A stretch of 64,000 nucleotides of DNA from Phyllobacterium trifolii (GCF_014192095.1 NZ_JACHXN010000023.1:1-64000); one strand, 5' to 3'. Positions 42,594 through 52,750 are shown, counted from the first letter of the stretch. The notes: generated by a model from the letters alone, not told the origin. Program-made: numbers and translations.

Positions 42594-43634
42594 ATGAAAA
42601 TTCTGAACGCAACGTTGATTGTATGCGCGTTGGCGACCATCGGAACAGCGACCGCTGAAGCCCGTGATCTGACAGTCGTGTCTTGGGGCGGTAACTACCA
42701 AGACGCCCAGCGCAAAATCTATTTCGAGCCTTTCGCAAAGCAGGCCGGAAAGCCGGTGCTCGATGAGAGTTGGGACGGCGGATACGGCGTGCTTCAGGCC
42801 AAGGTGAAAGCGGGCGTTCCAAACTGGGATGCTGTCCAGGTTGAGGCCGAGGAACTTGCGCTTGGCTGCGCGGACGGCATTTACGAAAAGGTCGACTGGG
42901 ACAAGTTGGGTGGCAAGTCCAAGTTCTTACCCGCTGCCGTCAGCGATTGCGGCGTTGGCGCGATCGTTTGGTCAACTGGAATTTCCTACGATGGCGACAA
43001 GTTGAAACAAGCACCGGCCTCTTGGGCCGACTTTTGGGACACGAAGAAGATTCCCGGCAAGCGGGGCTTGCGCAAAGGAGCGAAATACGCGCTTGAATTC
43101 GCCTTGATGGCGGACGGTGTGGCCGCCGATGAAGTCTACTCCGTCCTTGCTACCCCGGAAGGCGTCGACAGAGCCTTCAAAAAACTCGATGAGCTGAAGT
43201 CGAACATTGTCTGGTGGGAGGCCGGAGCGCAGCCGCTTCAGTTGCTCTCCTCGGGAGAGGTGGTCATGACGACTGCTTATAACGGCCGTATCAGCGGTTT
43301 GAACAGGTCCGAAGGCAAGCACTTCGGCTTTGTGTTTCCGGGCAGCATCTATGCTATCGACAGTTGGGTAGTGCTGAAGGACAGTCCCAACAAGGACACG
43401 GCGATGGACTTCATAGCCTATGCAAGCAAGGCGGACAACCAGTCTAAATTGCCCGAATACATCGCCTACGGACTTCCCAACATCGAGGCGGGCAAACTCG
43501 TGCCTGCAAAATTCCAGACCGAGCTTCCGACTTCACCCGACAATCTCAAGCGAGCGATTTCCCTGGATGTTGATTTCTGGACCGACAATTCCGAGGCTCT
43601 GACGCAGCGGTTCAATGCCTGGCTCGCGCAATGA
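42594..43634 (+). CDS. Polyamine-type ABC transporter binding protein
   Basis: 346 residues with a signal peptide (MKILNATLIVCALATIGTATAEA, cleavage before RDLTV). The mature fold is PotD/PotF-like: VVSWGGNYQDAQRKIYFEPFAKQ and the FPGSIYAIDSWVVLKDSPN block. The ligand may be a polyamine, putrescine-like compound or another small cation. ATG at 42594 has AAGGGGA 7 bases upstream. Confidence 0.88.
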   Translation: MKILNATLIVCALATIGTATAEARDLTVVSWGGNYQDAQRKIYFEPFAKQAGKPVLDESWDGGYGVLQAKVKAGVPNWDAVQVEAEELALGCADGIYEKVDWDKLGGKSKFLPAAVSDCGVGAIVWSTGISYDGDKLKQAPASWADFWDTKKIPGKRGLRKGAKYALEFALMADGVAADEVYSVLATPEGVDRAFKKLDELKSNIVWWEAGAQPLQLLSSGEVVMTTAYNGRISGLNRSEGKHFGFVFPGSIYAIDSWVVLKDSPNKDTAMDFIAYASKADNQSKLPEYIAYGLPNIEAGKLVPAKFQTELPTSPDNLKRAISLDVDFWTDNSEALTQRFNAWLAQ

Positions 43635-43757
43635 CTTTGTCCTGCGTGAGCGCCGAGACATACGCGGTCCTGCCTTCGCCGTTGTGACGGACAGGCCCGC
43701 GGTTTGTCAGAGCCGTCGCCATTGCGCGTTGCTTTCCGAGAGCCGAGGTGATCGACG

Positions 43758-44825
43758 TTGAACAATCCATTCATCCGCTTGGAGGAGGTCAGCAAGTCCT
43801 TCGGGCTCCTCACCGTTGTCGAGGGACTGAATCTTGAGATCGGCAAGGGGGAGTTTATCAGCCTGCTTGGTCCCTCCGGTTCTGGCAAAACGACGATACT
43901 TATGATGCTTGCGGGTTTCGAGAATCCGACAAGCGGCGCAATCTGGGCGGGCGGCAAACGAATTGACAGTTTGCCGCCGCACAGACGCAATATGGGTGTC
44001 GTCTTCCAGAATTATGCGCTCTTCCCGCACATGACGGTTTCGGAGAACGTTGCCTTCCCCTTGAAAATGCGCAACGTCCCGCGTGCGAAGGTCAAGGAGC
44101 GCGTGGGAAAGGCGCTCGATATGGTGCAGCTTGGTTCACTTGCCGAGCGGCGTCCGTCACAGCTGTCGGGCGGACAGCAGCAGCGGGTTGCATTGGCACG
44201 TGCACTGATCTTCGAGCCAGAAGTGGTCTTGATGGACGAGCCGCTCGGCGCACTGGACAAGCAACTGCGCGAACAAATGCAATTGGACATCAGGGACCTG
44301 CATCGGCGGCTCGAGCTGACGATCGTCTTTGTCACGCACGATCAATCGGAGGCGTTGACGATGTCGGATCGCATCGCGATTTTCAATCGCGGAAAAATAG
44401 AACAGATTGGCAAACCCTCGGATATCTACGACCATCCGAGCACGCAATTCGTCGCGGAGTTCATTGGCGAGACAAATCTGGTCCGGGGTTGCGTACAAAG
44501 CGTCGAAGGCGGTACGGCCCGTGTCCAGTTGCCCGGCGGCCAGGAGGTTTTCGTTGAGACAGCCACGGACCTTCGCCCAAACAGCAGTGTTTGCCTGTCG
44601 ATAAGACCCGAGCGGATAAAGGTGGGACGCCGGGAGGCTGCGGGCAACAACATCACCGCCGCCGTGTCCGATATCGTCTATCACGGGGATCATTTGCGGC
44701 TGGTTGCACGAAGCGACAGCCAGTCGCTGACCATCAAGACGGACCGCAGCCAGCCCACGCTTTCGATTGGTGATGAGGTGCAACTTTCCTTCCTGTCGTC
44801 CGATTGCTGGGTGGTCAGTGCATGA
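43758..44825 (+). CDS. Polyamine-type ABC transporter ATP-binding protein
   Basis: 355 residues, the PotA type. Walker A GPSGSGKTT, Q-loop VFQNYALFPHM, signature LSGGQQQRVALARAL, Walker B VVLMDEPLGALD, His switch FVTHDQSEA. A C-terminal TOBE-like domain (SIRPERIKVG) follows. Starts with TTG at 43758 with GAGGTGAT upstream. Its stop overlaps the next ATG by 4 bases. Confidence 0.92.
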   Translation: MNNPFIRLEEVSKSFGLLTVVEGLNLEIGKGEFISLLGPSGSGKTTILMMLAGFENPTSGAIWAGGKRIDSLPPHRRNMGVVFQNYALFPHMTVSENVAFPLKMRNVPRAKVKERVGKALDMVQLGSLAERRPSQLSGGQQQRVALARALIFEPEVVLMDEPLGALDKQLREQMQLDIRDLHRRLELTIVFVTHDQSEALTMSDRIAIFNRGKIEQIGKPSDIYDHPSTQFVAEFIGETNLVRGCVQSVEGGTARVQLPGGQEVFVETATDLRPNSSVCLSIRPERIKVGRREAAGNNITAAVSDIVYHGDHLRLVARSDSQSLTIKTDRSQPTLSIGDEVQLSFLSSDCWVVSA

Positions 44826-46003
44826 ATCAGCCAAGGCTCGGCAAACAGCTGATTTCCCTGGCGCTTGTCGCGCCGCTGTTGCTGTTTCTTATTGTTTTTT
44901 TTGCGTTGCCGCTCGTTACGATGATCAAGTCCGCTGTGTCCGACCCTGTGGCGGCACGCACGCTCCCCGCCACGGCGAGATCGGTTTCGAGCTGGGATCG
45001 CACCAGCCCCCCAACCGTCGAAATGCAAGCTGCTTTCGTTGCCGACCTGCGCCAGATCAGCGACGACCAATTGTTCGGGGATCTTGTCCGGCGGCTGAAC
45101 AGTGCCAAATCCGGCTTTCGCACCTTGATGCCCAAAACGCGTAAGGCTGCTTTGGACACTGCCGGAAGCATTGATCTTGTTGCGCTGGACAAGCGATGGG
45201 GTGACATTTCCTACTGGCAGGCCGTCAGCGTGGCAGCATCTTCGAGAATCACAGACCGGAATCTTTTGGCAGCAGTTGACCTGCAACGGGACGCGTCCGG
45301 TGCAATTGCCTCTCTTCCGGCTGATGCTTCGGCGAACAAGGCCATAATGCTGCGGACGTTTGTGATGGCTTTGACGGTGACAGGGGCGTGCATTTTGATC
45401 GGTTTTCCCTTTGCCATGATCGCCGCCTCGGTCGATGGCTGGAAGCGGCAATTGTTGCTGGGTGCGGTGCTGCTCCCACTCTGGACGTCATTGCTGGTGC
45501 GAACCGCGGCATGGTTCATCTTGTTGCAGGACAGGGGGCTGATCAATTCGGTCTTGATGCAATCGGGCGTAACGTCAAGTCCGATACCGCTGATCTTCAA
45601 CCGAGCCGGCGTCATCATCGCCATGACCCACGTCCTACTTCCCTTCATGGTGCTTCCGATCTTCAGTGTGCTGATCGGTATCCCCAAAAACCTGATGCCG
45701 GCCGCGGCGTCGTTGGGCGCTCATCCCGTCAGGGCATTCTTGAATGTCTTGCTACCGCTTGGGCTGCGCGGCGTCGTTTCCGGTTCGCTTCTGGTATTCA
45801 TGAGCGCGCTCGGTTACTACATCACGCCGGCCTTGATCGGCGGTGCGAAGGATCAGATGATTAGTTCGGTAATCGCCTACTACGCCACGGGCGCAGCCAA
45901 CTGGGGCATGGCAGGAGCGCTTGGACTGGTCCTTCTAGCGGCCACGATGATCCTCTATGCGATATATCTCAGGCTTTCGTCAGAACGGGAAACGAGTCCG
46001 TGA
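44822..46003 (+). CDS. Polyamine-type ABC transporter permease 1 (PotB type, long periplasmic insert)
   Basis: 393 residues. Membrane segment 1 (LISLALVAPLLLFLIVFFALPL) is followed by an unusually long extracytoplasmic stretch of about 150 residues before segment 2, as in the long PotB subgroup. The coupling loop is AAASLGAHPVRAFLNVLLPL. Its stop overlaps the GTG of permease 2. Confidence 0.88.
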   Translation: MNQPRLGKQLISLALVAPLLLFLIVFFALPLVTMIKSAVSDPVAARTLPATARSVSSWDRTSPPTVEMQAAFVADLRQISDDQLFGDLVRRLNSAKSGFRTLMPKTRKAALDTAGSIDLVALDKRWGDISYWQAVSVAASSRITDRNLLAAVDLQRDASGAIASLPADASANKAIMLRTFVMALTVTGACILIGFPFAMIAASVDGWKRQLLLGAVLLPLWTSLLVRTAAWFILLQDRGLINSVLMQSGVTSSPIPLIFNRAGVIIAMTHVLLPFMVLPIFSVLIGIPKNLMPAAASLGAHPVRAFLNVLLPLGLRGVVSGSLLVFMSALGYYITPALIGGAKDQMISSVIAYYATGAANWGMAGALGLVLLAATMILYAIYLRLSSERETSP

Positions 46004-46788
46004 GCGTGTTGCGTTTTTCGAAACTGATTTTCGGTTCTGCGACCGTCTTCTTTCTGATCGCACCGCTGATTGCGATCCTGCCGCTCGCTTTCACCGACAG
46101 TGTCTTCCTCAACTATCCCATTCCAGGTTACTCAACCCGATGGTTCGTTGAGCTGTTCACCGCCGGTGTGTGGCAGCGGTCCATCATCAACAGCCTCATC
46201 ATCGGTTGCGGCACCACCGTGCTTGCGACATTCCTGGGAACCGTTGGTGCCCTCGGACTGCGGGACAAGCAGCTTTCGCTTGTCCTTACGACCATCAAGA
46301 CGATTTTTCTTTTGCCGATGGTGGTGCCGGCGGTGGTGCTGGGCGTCGGCATGCAGCTCATGTTTGCTCGATATGCTTTGACCAACACCTATCTTGGGGT
46401 GATCATTGCCCACACTGTGGTGGCGGTGCCCTTTGTTGTTGTCAACGTGCTGGCGGTATTGCAGGGAATTGATCGCCGGCTGGAGCAGGCGGCAGCCAGC
46501 CTCGGTGCAGCACCCGTTACGGTGCTGAAACAAGTAACCTTGCCGCTGGCGCTCCCCGGTATCGTATCTGGGGCTGTTTTCGCCTTTGCGACGTCGTTGG
46601 ACGAGGTCGTGCTGACACTGTTTGTGGCCGGCCCAAACCAGCGGACGCTCGCACGGCAAATGTTCTCCACGATACGGGAAAACATCAGCCCGGCGATCGC
46701 CGCCGCGGCCTTCGTTTTCATTGTCGGCACGGTCTTGATTGCGATCGTTGTGAACTTTTCGCGAGGTACCAACCGGGCGAATGAATAG
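46000..46788 (+). CDS. Polyamine-type ABC transporter permease 2 (PotC type)
   Basis: 262 residues, six membrane segments, coupling loop EQAAASLGAAPVTVLKQVTLPLALP. GTG start at 46000 inside the stop of permease 1. The last gene of the unit; the small inverted repeat TAGCC-N7-GGCTA behind it has no T-run. Confidence 0.9.
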   Translation: MSVLRFSKLIFGSATVFFLIAPLIAILPLAFTDSVFLNYPIPGYSTRWFVELFTAGVWQRSIINSLIIGCGTTVLATFLGTVGALGLRDKQLSLVLTTIKTIFLLPMVVPAVVLGVGMQLMFARYALTNTYLGVIIAHTVVAVPFVVVNVLAVLQGIDRRLEQAAASLGAAPVTVLKQVTLPLALPGIVSGAVFAFATSLDEVVLTLFVAGPNQRTLARQMFSTIRENISPAIAAAAFVFIVGTVLIAIVVNFSRGTNRANE

Positions 46789-47665
46789 CCATCGTTAGGC
46801 TATACCCCAGTCCGGCAAGCCTTCTCAATCGACCGCACGACCTGCAGAGCGACGATGTCGGGGCACTTCATACAGCGGGCCGTCGTGCCCTGCCTCCGGC
46901 GACTCGGCCTGCTTGAATGGGATTGACGATCACTTGTGCTCCTCGAAACGGCTGGCAAAAGCTGCAGAACGAAAACCGCGGCAATACCGTTGAAGGAGTC
47001 AGATCGCGTGGCACCCGTTCCGTCCCTGGCCCTAGAACTAGACGCTAAAACCGCTTGGTTGCGCCGGCCAGACGCCTGCTTTTGGCGCAACCGCGACCTC
47101 CAGGGTGGTCGTCAGCAATGTCTGCTTGCAGGCGTGGCAAAACTGACCTCAACGGCCGACATGCGGGCGCAAAGCCGACTTTCAAACATGTAAGTTAGAC
47201 GTTTTTGCAGCAGATCGGCGATTGTAGATTCTTGGGAACCAATCGGATTCGAGCATTTTCAAACGAAGATTACTAACTCGGTGGCCCGGTCTGAAACTAC
47301 GATGGAGCTGCAAATCTGGATAGCGACTAACCGCAGACGGCTCGCACAACGATACCGTGGCCGTCAAATGGCCGCGTTTCCATTCAGTCGGGGCGCTGGC
47401 GATAGAACCACAGTGGCCCATGGAATCCCATTCGCTCATTCACGGATCTATTTCGGTATGTCCGTATCTGGAGGCTACCGTCAATACTGCCGCTGTGGCA
47501 CGCCATCACGACATTTCGCCAATATTGTCACAGATGACCGTGACACAGAGAGCATCACCGAAACTACCAATAGTCCGCAGCATAAGGTGCACGGGCTTTC
47601 CGAACAGACCCCTTACATGGTCGGGAAATCTTGACTCACGCCCTATCCCGTCCTTGACGACCTTC
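46789..47665. other. Non-coding stretch, 877 bases, convergent junction
   Basis: No supported gene. Several frames of 80-117 codons on both strands lack ribosome sites and recognisable motifs. Probably decayed sequence between two converging operons. No insertion sequence or repeat was identified in it. Confidence 0.45.
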
Positions 47666-48982
47666 TCAACGGCACCAGTGCTCGATCGCGAGCGCGATCG
47701 CCTTCGTGCAATCGACAAGATCGCGCACAGAGACACGCTCATTCGGTTGATGCGCCTGGGCAGGATCTCCAGGTCCAAAGTTGACGGTAGGCGTGTTCCC
47801 GAGGCCCGTCGGCAAGCCGATATCACTGTGTGCGCCGAAACCGGACAGAACCGGTGACAGGTTGGCTTTCTCGACAGCCTGCTGGAAGACCTCGACAAAG
47901 GGATTGTCGGCTGGAACTTCCGCACAATCCGCATCCAAAATCCATTCTACGCGAGCTGGATGCTTACGGAGATATGGATCCGCCTGACAGACATTGAACA
48001 CATGTTCTTCGATCTCACGCTTCACTTTTCCGCCAAGGCCAAATTCATCTTTCTCACTAGGCAGGTACTGGGCATCAATGACGATCTCTGCTCGGCCGGC
48101 CATGGACGAAGGGTGTTCGCCGGCGTTCATCTGGGTGACGATGATCTGGTTGGGCAAATCCATCAGGGGATGGTTCTTTTTGGGATCAAACATCCAGCGG
48201 CGGTTCAGGATGTCGATGCCATCAAGCATCTGTCTGCACAGCTGCACCGCATCAACCGGGCCGCTCGTGTACCACGCATTTGGGGTCAATTCGGCGTGAC
48301 CGCCAATTCCGTCAATTATAATGCGTCCCCAGAGAATGCCATGGCAGAGTGGAGCAATCTGGTTTGCCGTTGGCTCTGTCATGATGCCGGCATCGGCGCG
48401 GAAGCCGCGGTCAACCATGGCCAGAGAACCCATTCCACCGATTTCTTCATCAACGACAGTGGTAAAGACGATGTCGCCTGACAGTGGAATATCGAGTTCC
48501 TTGAGAATTTCGACCGCCATCAGCATGCAGGCAACGCCGCCCTTCATGTCGACGGTGCCACGGCCGTGCAAAAATCCATTCTTCAAAACCGGTTCGAATG
48601 GATCAGTTGTCCAATGTTCAGCGGCTCCTGGCGGCACGACGTCGATATGGCCGGTCAGCATGATCGAACGTCCGCCGCCGCTGCCCTTCAGGGTCCCTCC
48701 AAGATTGGGACGGCCTTCGAAGGTCCGACCTTTGTTGGCACCCGGGCGGCCTTGGTACTTGGCATGGAGCGCTGGGCCATCTGGATCCCAGAGATCGGTT
48801 GTGAAGCCGAGTGCAGTCAGGCGCTTTTGCAGGTAGAGCTGACAATCGCGCTCGCCTGGGCCAGCCTCGGCAGGATTGGATTTAACGATCGACGGAAATG
48901 AAACCAGAGCTCTCAATGTCTCCACGATACGATCGGATCGCGCCTCGACGCGTTCGGCAATGGTTTGCTCTACGGATGGCAT
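47666..48982 (-). CDS. M20-family metallohydrolase (ArgE/DapE/carboxypeptidase type)
   Basis: 438 residues. Dinuclear-metal residues: His112 (TGHIDVV), Asp145 (GTVDMKGG), Glu179/180 (VVDEEIGG), Glu203 (MTEPT), and a late His in GPGDPAQAHQPNE. The dimerisation domain sits in the middle (GIGGHAEL). Such enzymes hydrolyse N-acyl or amide bonds of small molecules. Start at the ATG at 48982 (TGGAG upstream), 4 bases after the permease stop, so it ends the minus-strand operon. It suggests that the imported substrate carries an amide or acyl group. Confidence 0.87.
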   Translation of the reverse strand: MPSVEQTIAERVEARSDRIVETLRALVSFPSIVKSNPAEAGPGERDCQLYLQKRLTALGFTTDLWDPDGPALHAKYQGRPGANKGRTFEGRPNLGGTLKGSGGGRSIMLTGHIDVVPPGAAEHWTTDPFEPVLKNGFLHGRGTVDMKGGVACMLMAVEILKELDIPLSGDIVFTTVVDEEIGGMGSLAMVDRGFRADAGIMTEPTANQIAPLCHGILWGRIIIDGIGGHAELTPNAWYTSGPVDAVQLCRQMLDGIDILNRRWMFDPKKNHPLMDLPNQIIVTQMNAGEHPSSMAGRAEIVIDAQYLPSEKDEFGLGGKVKREIEEHVFNVCQADPYLRKHPARVEWILDADCAEVPADNPFVEVFQQAVEKANLSPVLSGFGAHSDIGLPTGLGNTPTVNFGPGDPAQAHQPNERVSVRDLVDCTKAIALAIEHWCR

Positions 48983-48985
48983 CAA

Positions 48986-49942
48986 TTATCTCCAGCTTTC
49001 GGAAAAACGATCGGCGAGAAGAACTAAAATCAGGAGGGCGCCGACGATCCCCACCTGCCAAACTGTATTGACGTTGAGTTGCAGAAGTCCGGTTTTCAAT
49101 GTGACCAAGAGTATAACGGCCGCGAACACGCCGCCGACGCCGCCACGTCCACCGAGGACCGCAATTCCTCCGAGCATGGCGGCGGTGAGCGATTCAAGTT
49201 CGAGGTTCTGCCCAATATTGGGCCGGCCGCTGCCCAACCATGCCAGTGAAAAAAGAGCGGCTGCGCCGGCAAGCGTGCCGCTTAGGCTATAAAGAATCAG
49301 CCGCGTGCGATCGACCGGGATACCGACGAGGCGTGCCGATCGCTCGTTGAAGCCCATCGCGTAGACCCAGCGCCCCCATGATGTCCAGGCGAGAACGACA
49401 CCTGCGATGGCGAAAGCCGGAATGGCAATCGTGAGAAACGGAACTGGAATTCCTGCAAGGACGCCGCGTCCCCACCATAGCAACCAATCGGGCACGCCGG
49501 ATTGTGCTGAACCTCCCGTCAGGGAGAGCGCCACTCCCGAATAGACGAAAAACGTGCCCAAAGTTGCGATCAGTGGAAGGATGCGAAGTTTCGTTACAAG
49601 AACGCCGTTGAAGGCTCCAAGGGCGGTGCCCGCTCCAATGCAGACAAAAGGCAGGAAGAAGGGCGAAAGGCCCGCTTTCACTGCAAGCATCCCGAGAACG
49701 GCCGACAACGAAACCGTTCCCCCCACCGACAGATCGATTCCGGCGCCGCCGGCTAGAATGACCATCCCCTGCCCGAGGGAGACCAGCGCGAGGATGGTCG
49801 AGAACTGAAGGACAGTCGTGATCGTACCGACACTGAGGACGGAGGGCTTCAACGCGAACAGCCCGACTATGACGATGACCCACAATAGTGAGAGCAAGCT
49901 CAAAACGAGAGCCGGACTTTGTAGCGTGCGGACACGGTTCAT
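48986..49942 (-). CDS. Sugar-type ABC transporter permease B (RbsC type)
   Basis: 318 residues with about nine membrane segments. Signature GMVILAGGAGIDLSVGGTVSL carries an extra Ala before the GIDLSVG motif. C-terminal GGIAVLGGRGGVGGVFAAV. Start ATG at 49942 overlaps the upstream stop by 4 bases. It pairs with the permease at 49939-50925. Confidence 0.9.
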   Translation of the reverse strand: MNRVRTLQSPALVLSLLSLLWVIVIVGLFALKPSVLSVGTITTVLQFSTILALVSLGQGMVILAGGAGIDLSVGGTVSLSAVLGMLAVKAGLSPFFLPFVCIGAGTALGAFNGVLVTKLRILPLIATLGTFFVYSGVALSLTGGSAQSGVPDWLLWWGRGVLAGIPVPFLTIAIPAFAIAGVVLAWTSWGRWVYAMGFNERSARLVGIPVDRTRLILYSLSGTLAGAAALFSLAWLGSGRPNIGQNLELESLTAAMLGGIAVLGGRGGVGGVFAAVILLVTLKTGLLQLNVNTVWQVGIVGALLILVLLADRFSESWR

Positions 49943-50925
49943 CTGCGGGCCCACCCGAGTTGCGACATTGGCAGCCGCGCCGAAAGAACCTCGACACTAA
50001 GAACGCCGATCAGCAGTCCGCCAGTGACTACGGGTTGCCAAAGTGAAGGCACTCCCATCAACAACAGACCATTTTGCAGTATCCGCAAAAGCAGCACGCC
50101 GAGGACGGTGCCAACCAGGCTGCATTTGCCTCCGAGGATGCTGGTTCCGCCCAGAACAACCGCAGCGATGGCATCAAGCGCCAGTGTACTGCCAATCGTC
50201 ATTTCGACGTTGCGGTAGCTGGCGACATAGAAGGTGGCTGCAAGTCCTGCCAAAGCGCCACTGATGATGAATGTCGCGAAGCGAACCTTGATGACTGGTA
50301 TCCCGGACAACCGTGCTTTTTCTTCCGAGTTGCCGATGGCCAGCAGGTGAAGCCCAAATGGTGTCCGGCGAAGCGCTACCCAAACGGCGATGTAAGCGAG
50401 TACGATAACAAAAGCCGCGATGGGGACACCGAGCAAGGATGTCCCAAGCAGAACAGTCAATCCGGTGGGAAGGCCGGAAAGCCATTGACCACCGAGCAGA
50501 ATGAATATTGCTGTACGGTAGATTCCAAGAAGACCCAACGTTCCGACAATGGCTGGAATCCGACCCAGCACAACGACGGCTGCTGTGACAAAGCCAAGCA
50601 ACGCGCCGATAATTGGCCCTGCGAGGGCTGTGAGAACTGGATCCGTATTTGCTCCCAGGGCTCGGCCAACACCTATGGCCGCCAGACCCATGACGATCCC
50701 GACCGACACGTCGATTCCACCCATCGCCAACAGAAGAGTCATTCCCAAACCGATAAGAAGCAGCTCGACACTGTTGCGCAAGATGGTGGCGGCATTGCCG
50801 GGAGTGCCAAAATATGGCGATGCGACGGAAAAAACGATGATAGCCAATGCACAAGCGGCGAGCAAAGCCAGCTCGCGCCCGTTCAAAGAAAAGATGCCGT
50901 CTTTTAACTGTCGCATCGGTCGCAT
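49939..50925 (-). CDS. Sugar-type ABC transporter permease A (RbsC type)
   Basis: 328 residues with about ten membrane segments. Signature MTLLLAMGGIDVSVGIVMG. C-terminal GGTSILGGKCSLVGTVLGV. Begins 10 bases after the binding-protein stop; ATG at 50925 used, ATG at 50916 possible. Confidence 0.9.
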   Translation of the reverse strand: MRPMRQLKDGIFSLNGRELALLAACALAIIVFSVASPYFGTPGNAATILRNSVELLLIGLGMTLLLAMGGIDVSVGIVMGLAAIGVGRALGANTDPVLTALAGPIIGALLGFVTAAVVVLGRIPAIVGTLGLLGIYRTAIFILLGGQWLSGLPTGLTVLLGTSLLGVPIAAFVIVLAYIAVWVALRRTPFGLHLLAIGNSEEKARLSGIPVIKVRFATFIISGALAGLAATFYVASYRNVEMTIGSTLALDAIAAVVLGGTSILGGKCSLVGTVLGVLLLRILQNGLLLMGVPSLWQPVVTGGLLIGVLSVEVLSARLPMSQLGWARR

Positions 50926-50934
50926 TTCCGTCGA

Positions 50935-51921
50935 TCAGAAATCGAACTTGTCGACATTTTCAGCGGTGAACACAGCGGGCGGTCCGAGGAGCAGAATACC
51001 CTTCTGTGCGTCGTAGGTAACTGCCTGGTTGAAACCCGGGACTTTGTTTTCCGCTTCAAACTTCTTGCCATCGATGAGTTGCTTGCCAGCCCAGACCGTT
51101 AGATATCCGAGTTGAGCAGGATCCCATAGCACGCTGAAACCGAATGCACCGCTCTTAATATAGGACCGCGCGGTATTGGGGCTGCAATAGCCGGTACCGA
51201 TAACTGATCCGATTTTCCCTGCAGTTTCAATAGCCTGTGCGACGCCGGGGCAGGTGGTTGAAGCAACCGCGATGATCGCCTTGAGGTCCGGATTGGCGGC
51301 CATAAGATCGGTCGAGATCTGCGCCGCGCGCTGTGCCGTTCCTCCGGCATATTGGGGCTCAAGCAGCTGCAGCTTCGGGTATTTTGCACTTGCCTGTTTC
51401 TGCATGAAGCCGATCCAGGCATTGAGGTTCGATGCTGTCGCTTCGCCGGAAACGATACCGATCTTGGCATCCTCGCCGACGCGTTTCACCAGCTCGTCGA
51501 TGATCGTGCTGCCCAGTCCTTCATCGGTAGCCTGGGCGACGTAGACTGCGCGCCCGCTTTCCGGCGCATCGCTGTCACTGGTAAAGAGCTTGATGCCCTT
51601 TGCCTCCGCCGCCTTTACGACCGGAGCGATGCTGGAAGCATCCAACACGCTTACAGAAATTGCGCCGACCCCCTGATCGATCAGACTCTGGACGATCTGC
51701 AGCTGGTCGACCGGGTTGGTGTCCACCGGACCGCTATAGATGAAATCGACACCGAGCTCCTTAGCTGCTTTGTTGCCGCCAGCTTCCATGGCATTGAAAT
51801 AGGGGATACCGATCAGCTGCGGAACAAAGGCAACCTTTGGTTTCTCCTGTGCTCCCGCAGCACCAGCGATGAGAAGGGAAAATGCGGAGACTGTTAGAGC
51901 TCTTCCTATTTTCTTGAACAT
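50935..51921 (-). CDS. Sugar-type ABC transporter binding protein (RbsB/LsrB-like)
   Basis: 328 residues with a signal peptide (MFKKIGRALTVSAFSLLIAGAAG, cleavage near AQEKP). Type 4 periplasmic binding fold: VAFVPQLIGIPYFNAMEAG, GAISVSVLDASSIAPVVKAAEAKGIKLFTSDSDAP, IGIVSGEATASNLNAW, AVASTTCPGVAQAIETAG. The autoinducer-2/rhamnose-type members share the SVLDASSI-like block. The ligand is unknown. Confidence 0.9.
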   Translation of the reverse strand: MFKKIGRALTVSAFSLLIAGAAGAQEKPKVAFVPQLIGIPYFNAMEAGGNKAAKELGVDFIYSGPVDTNPVDQLQIVQSLIDQGVGAISVSVLDASSIAPVVKAAEAKGIKLFTSDSDAPESGRAVYVAQATDEGLGSTIIDELVKRVGEDAKIGIVSGEATASNLNAWIGFMQKQASAKYPKLQLLEPQYAGGTAQRAAQISTDLMAANPDLKAIIAVASTTCPGVAQAIETAGKIGSVIGTGYCSPNTARSYIKSGAFGFSVLWDPAQLGYLTVWAGKQLIDGKKFEAENKVPGFNQAVTYDAQKGILLLGPPAVFTAENVDKFDF

Positions 51922-51954
51922 TGGATTCGATCCTCTCTGGATTGGACGTGCATT

Positions 51955-52725
51955 CTAGTTTGCTTTTTCCAGCGCCCGCACGTCGGGATGAGCGCCTGTT
52001 ATGTATGAAACGATCTCTTCGGGATTGGTGTCGGAGCGGATCTTTTCCGCGACTTTCCGGCCGCGCCGAAACACGATGATCCGGTCGGCAACCTCGAAGA
52101 CATCGGCGATGTTGTGACTGATGAGGACTACGGCGCAGCCGCGCTCGGCAAGGCGCCGCGTCAGCGAAAGGACCTTTCTGGTTTCAGCAACCGCAAGAGC
52201 GGCGGTCGGCTCATCCATGATAACGAGCTTTGCGTTCAGGTTGAGCGCCCTGCAAATGGCGACCGCCTGACGCTGACCGCCCGAGAGGCTCCCCACAGGC
52301 GCTTCCGGGTCCGAAATATGCGCTTCAAGCTCTTTGAGCAGACCTGCGACACGCTCTTTCATTTCCTTGCGCCGCAGGAAGGGAACACCAAGCACGGAAC
52401 GCTTGAGTTCCCGGCCGAGAAACACGTTCTCCGAGATGGACAGATTTTCGGAAAGAGCGAGCTCTTGAAAGATAGTCGCAATACCGGCCGATGCTGCATC
52501 CTTCGGTGATGAAAAAGTGACCGGCACGCCATCGATCAGGAGTTCACCGTCGCTTGGCGAATGCGCGCCAGCCAGGACCTTGATGAACGTCGACTTACCC
52601 GCGCCATTGTCGCCCAGAAGGGCCAGCACCTCACCCGACCGGATCTCCAAATCGACCTCAGAAAGTGCAGTCAAGGCACCGAAGCGCTTTGTGACACCCT
52701 TGGCGATGAGAAAAGGAGCGTTCAT
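51955..52725 (-). CDS. Sugar-type ABC transporter ATP-binding protein (single domain)
   Basis: 256 residues, one ATPase domain. Walker A GDNGAGKST, Q-loop IFQELALSENLS, signature LSGGQRQAVAICRAL, Walker B LVIMDEPTAAL, His switch LISHNIADV. RbsA-type importers usually have a double ATPase; single-domain forms act as homodimers. The gene follows the GATase-like gene by 25 bases. Confidence 0.9.
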   Translation of the reverse strand: MNAPFLIAKGVTKRFGALTALSEVDLEIRSGEVLALLGDNGAGKSTFIKVLAGAHSPSDGELLIDGVPVTFSSPKDAASAGIATIFQELALSENLSISENVFLGRELKRSVLGVPFLRRKEMKERVAGLLKELEAHISDPEAPVGSLSGGQRQAVAICRALNLNAKLVIMDEPTAALAVAETRKVLSLTRRLAERGCAVVLISHNIADVFEVADRIIVFRRGRKVAEKIRSDTNPEEIVSYITGAHPDVRALEKAN

Positions 52726-52750
52726 ATCGGCATTCCCTGGTTTAGATCCA

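Noticed and set aside
47281-47634. 117-codon frame in the 46.8-47.7 kb gap
   Set aside because: No ribosome site or recognisable domain; several competing frames of similar size in the same stretch.
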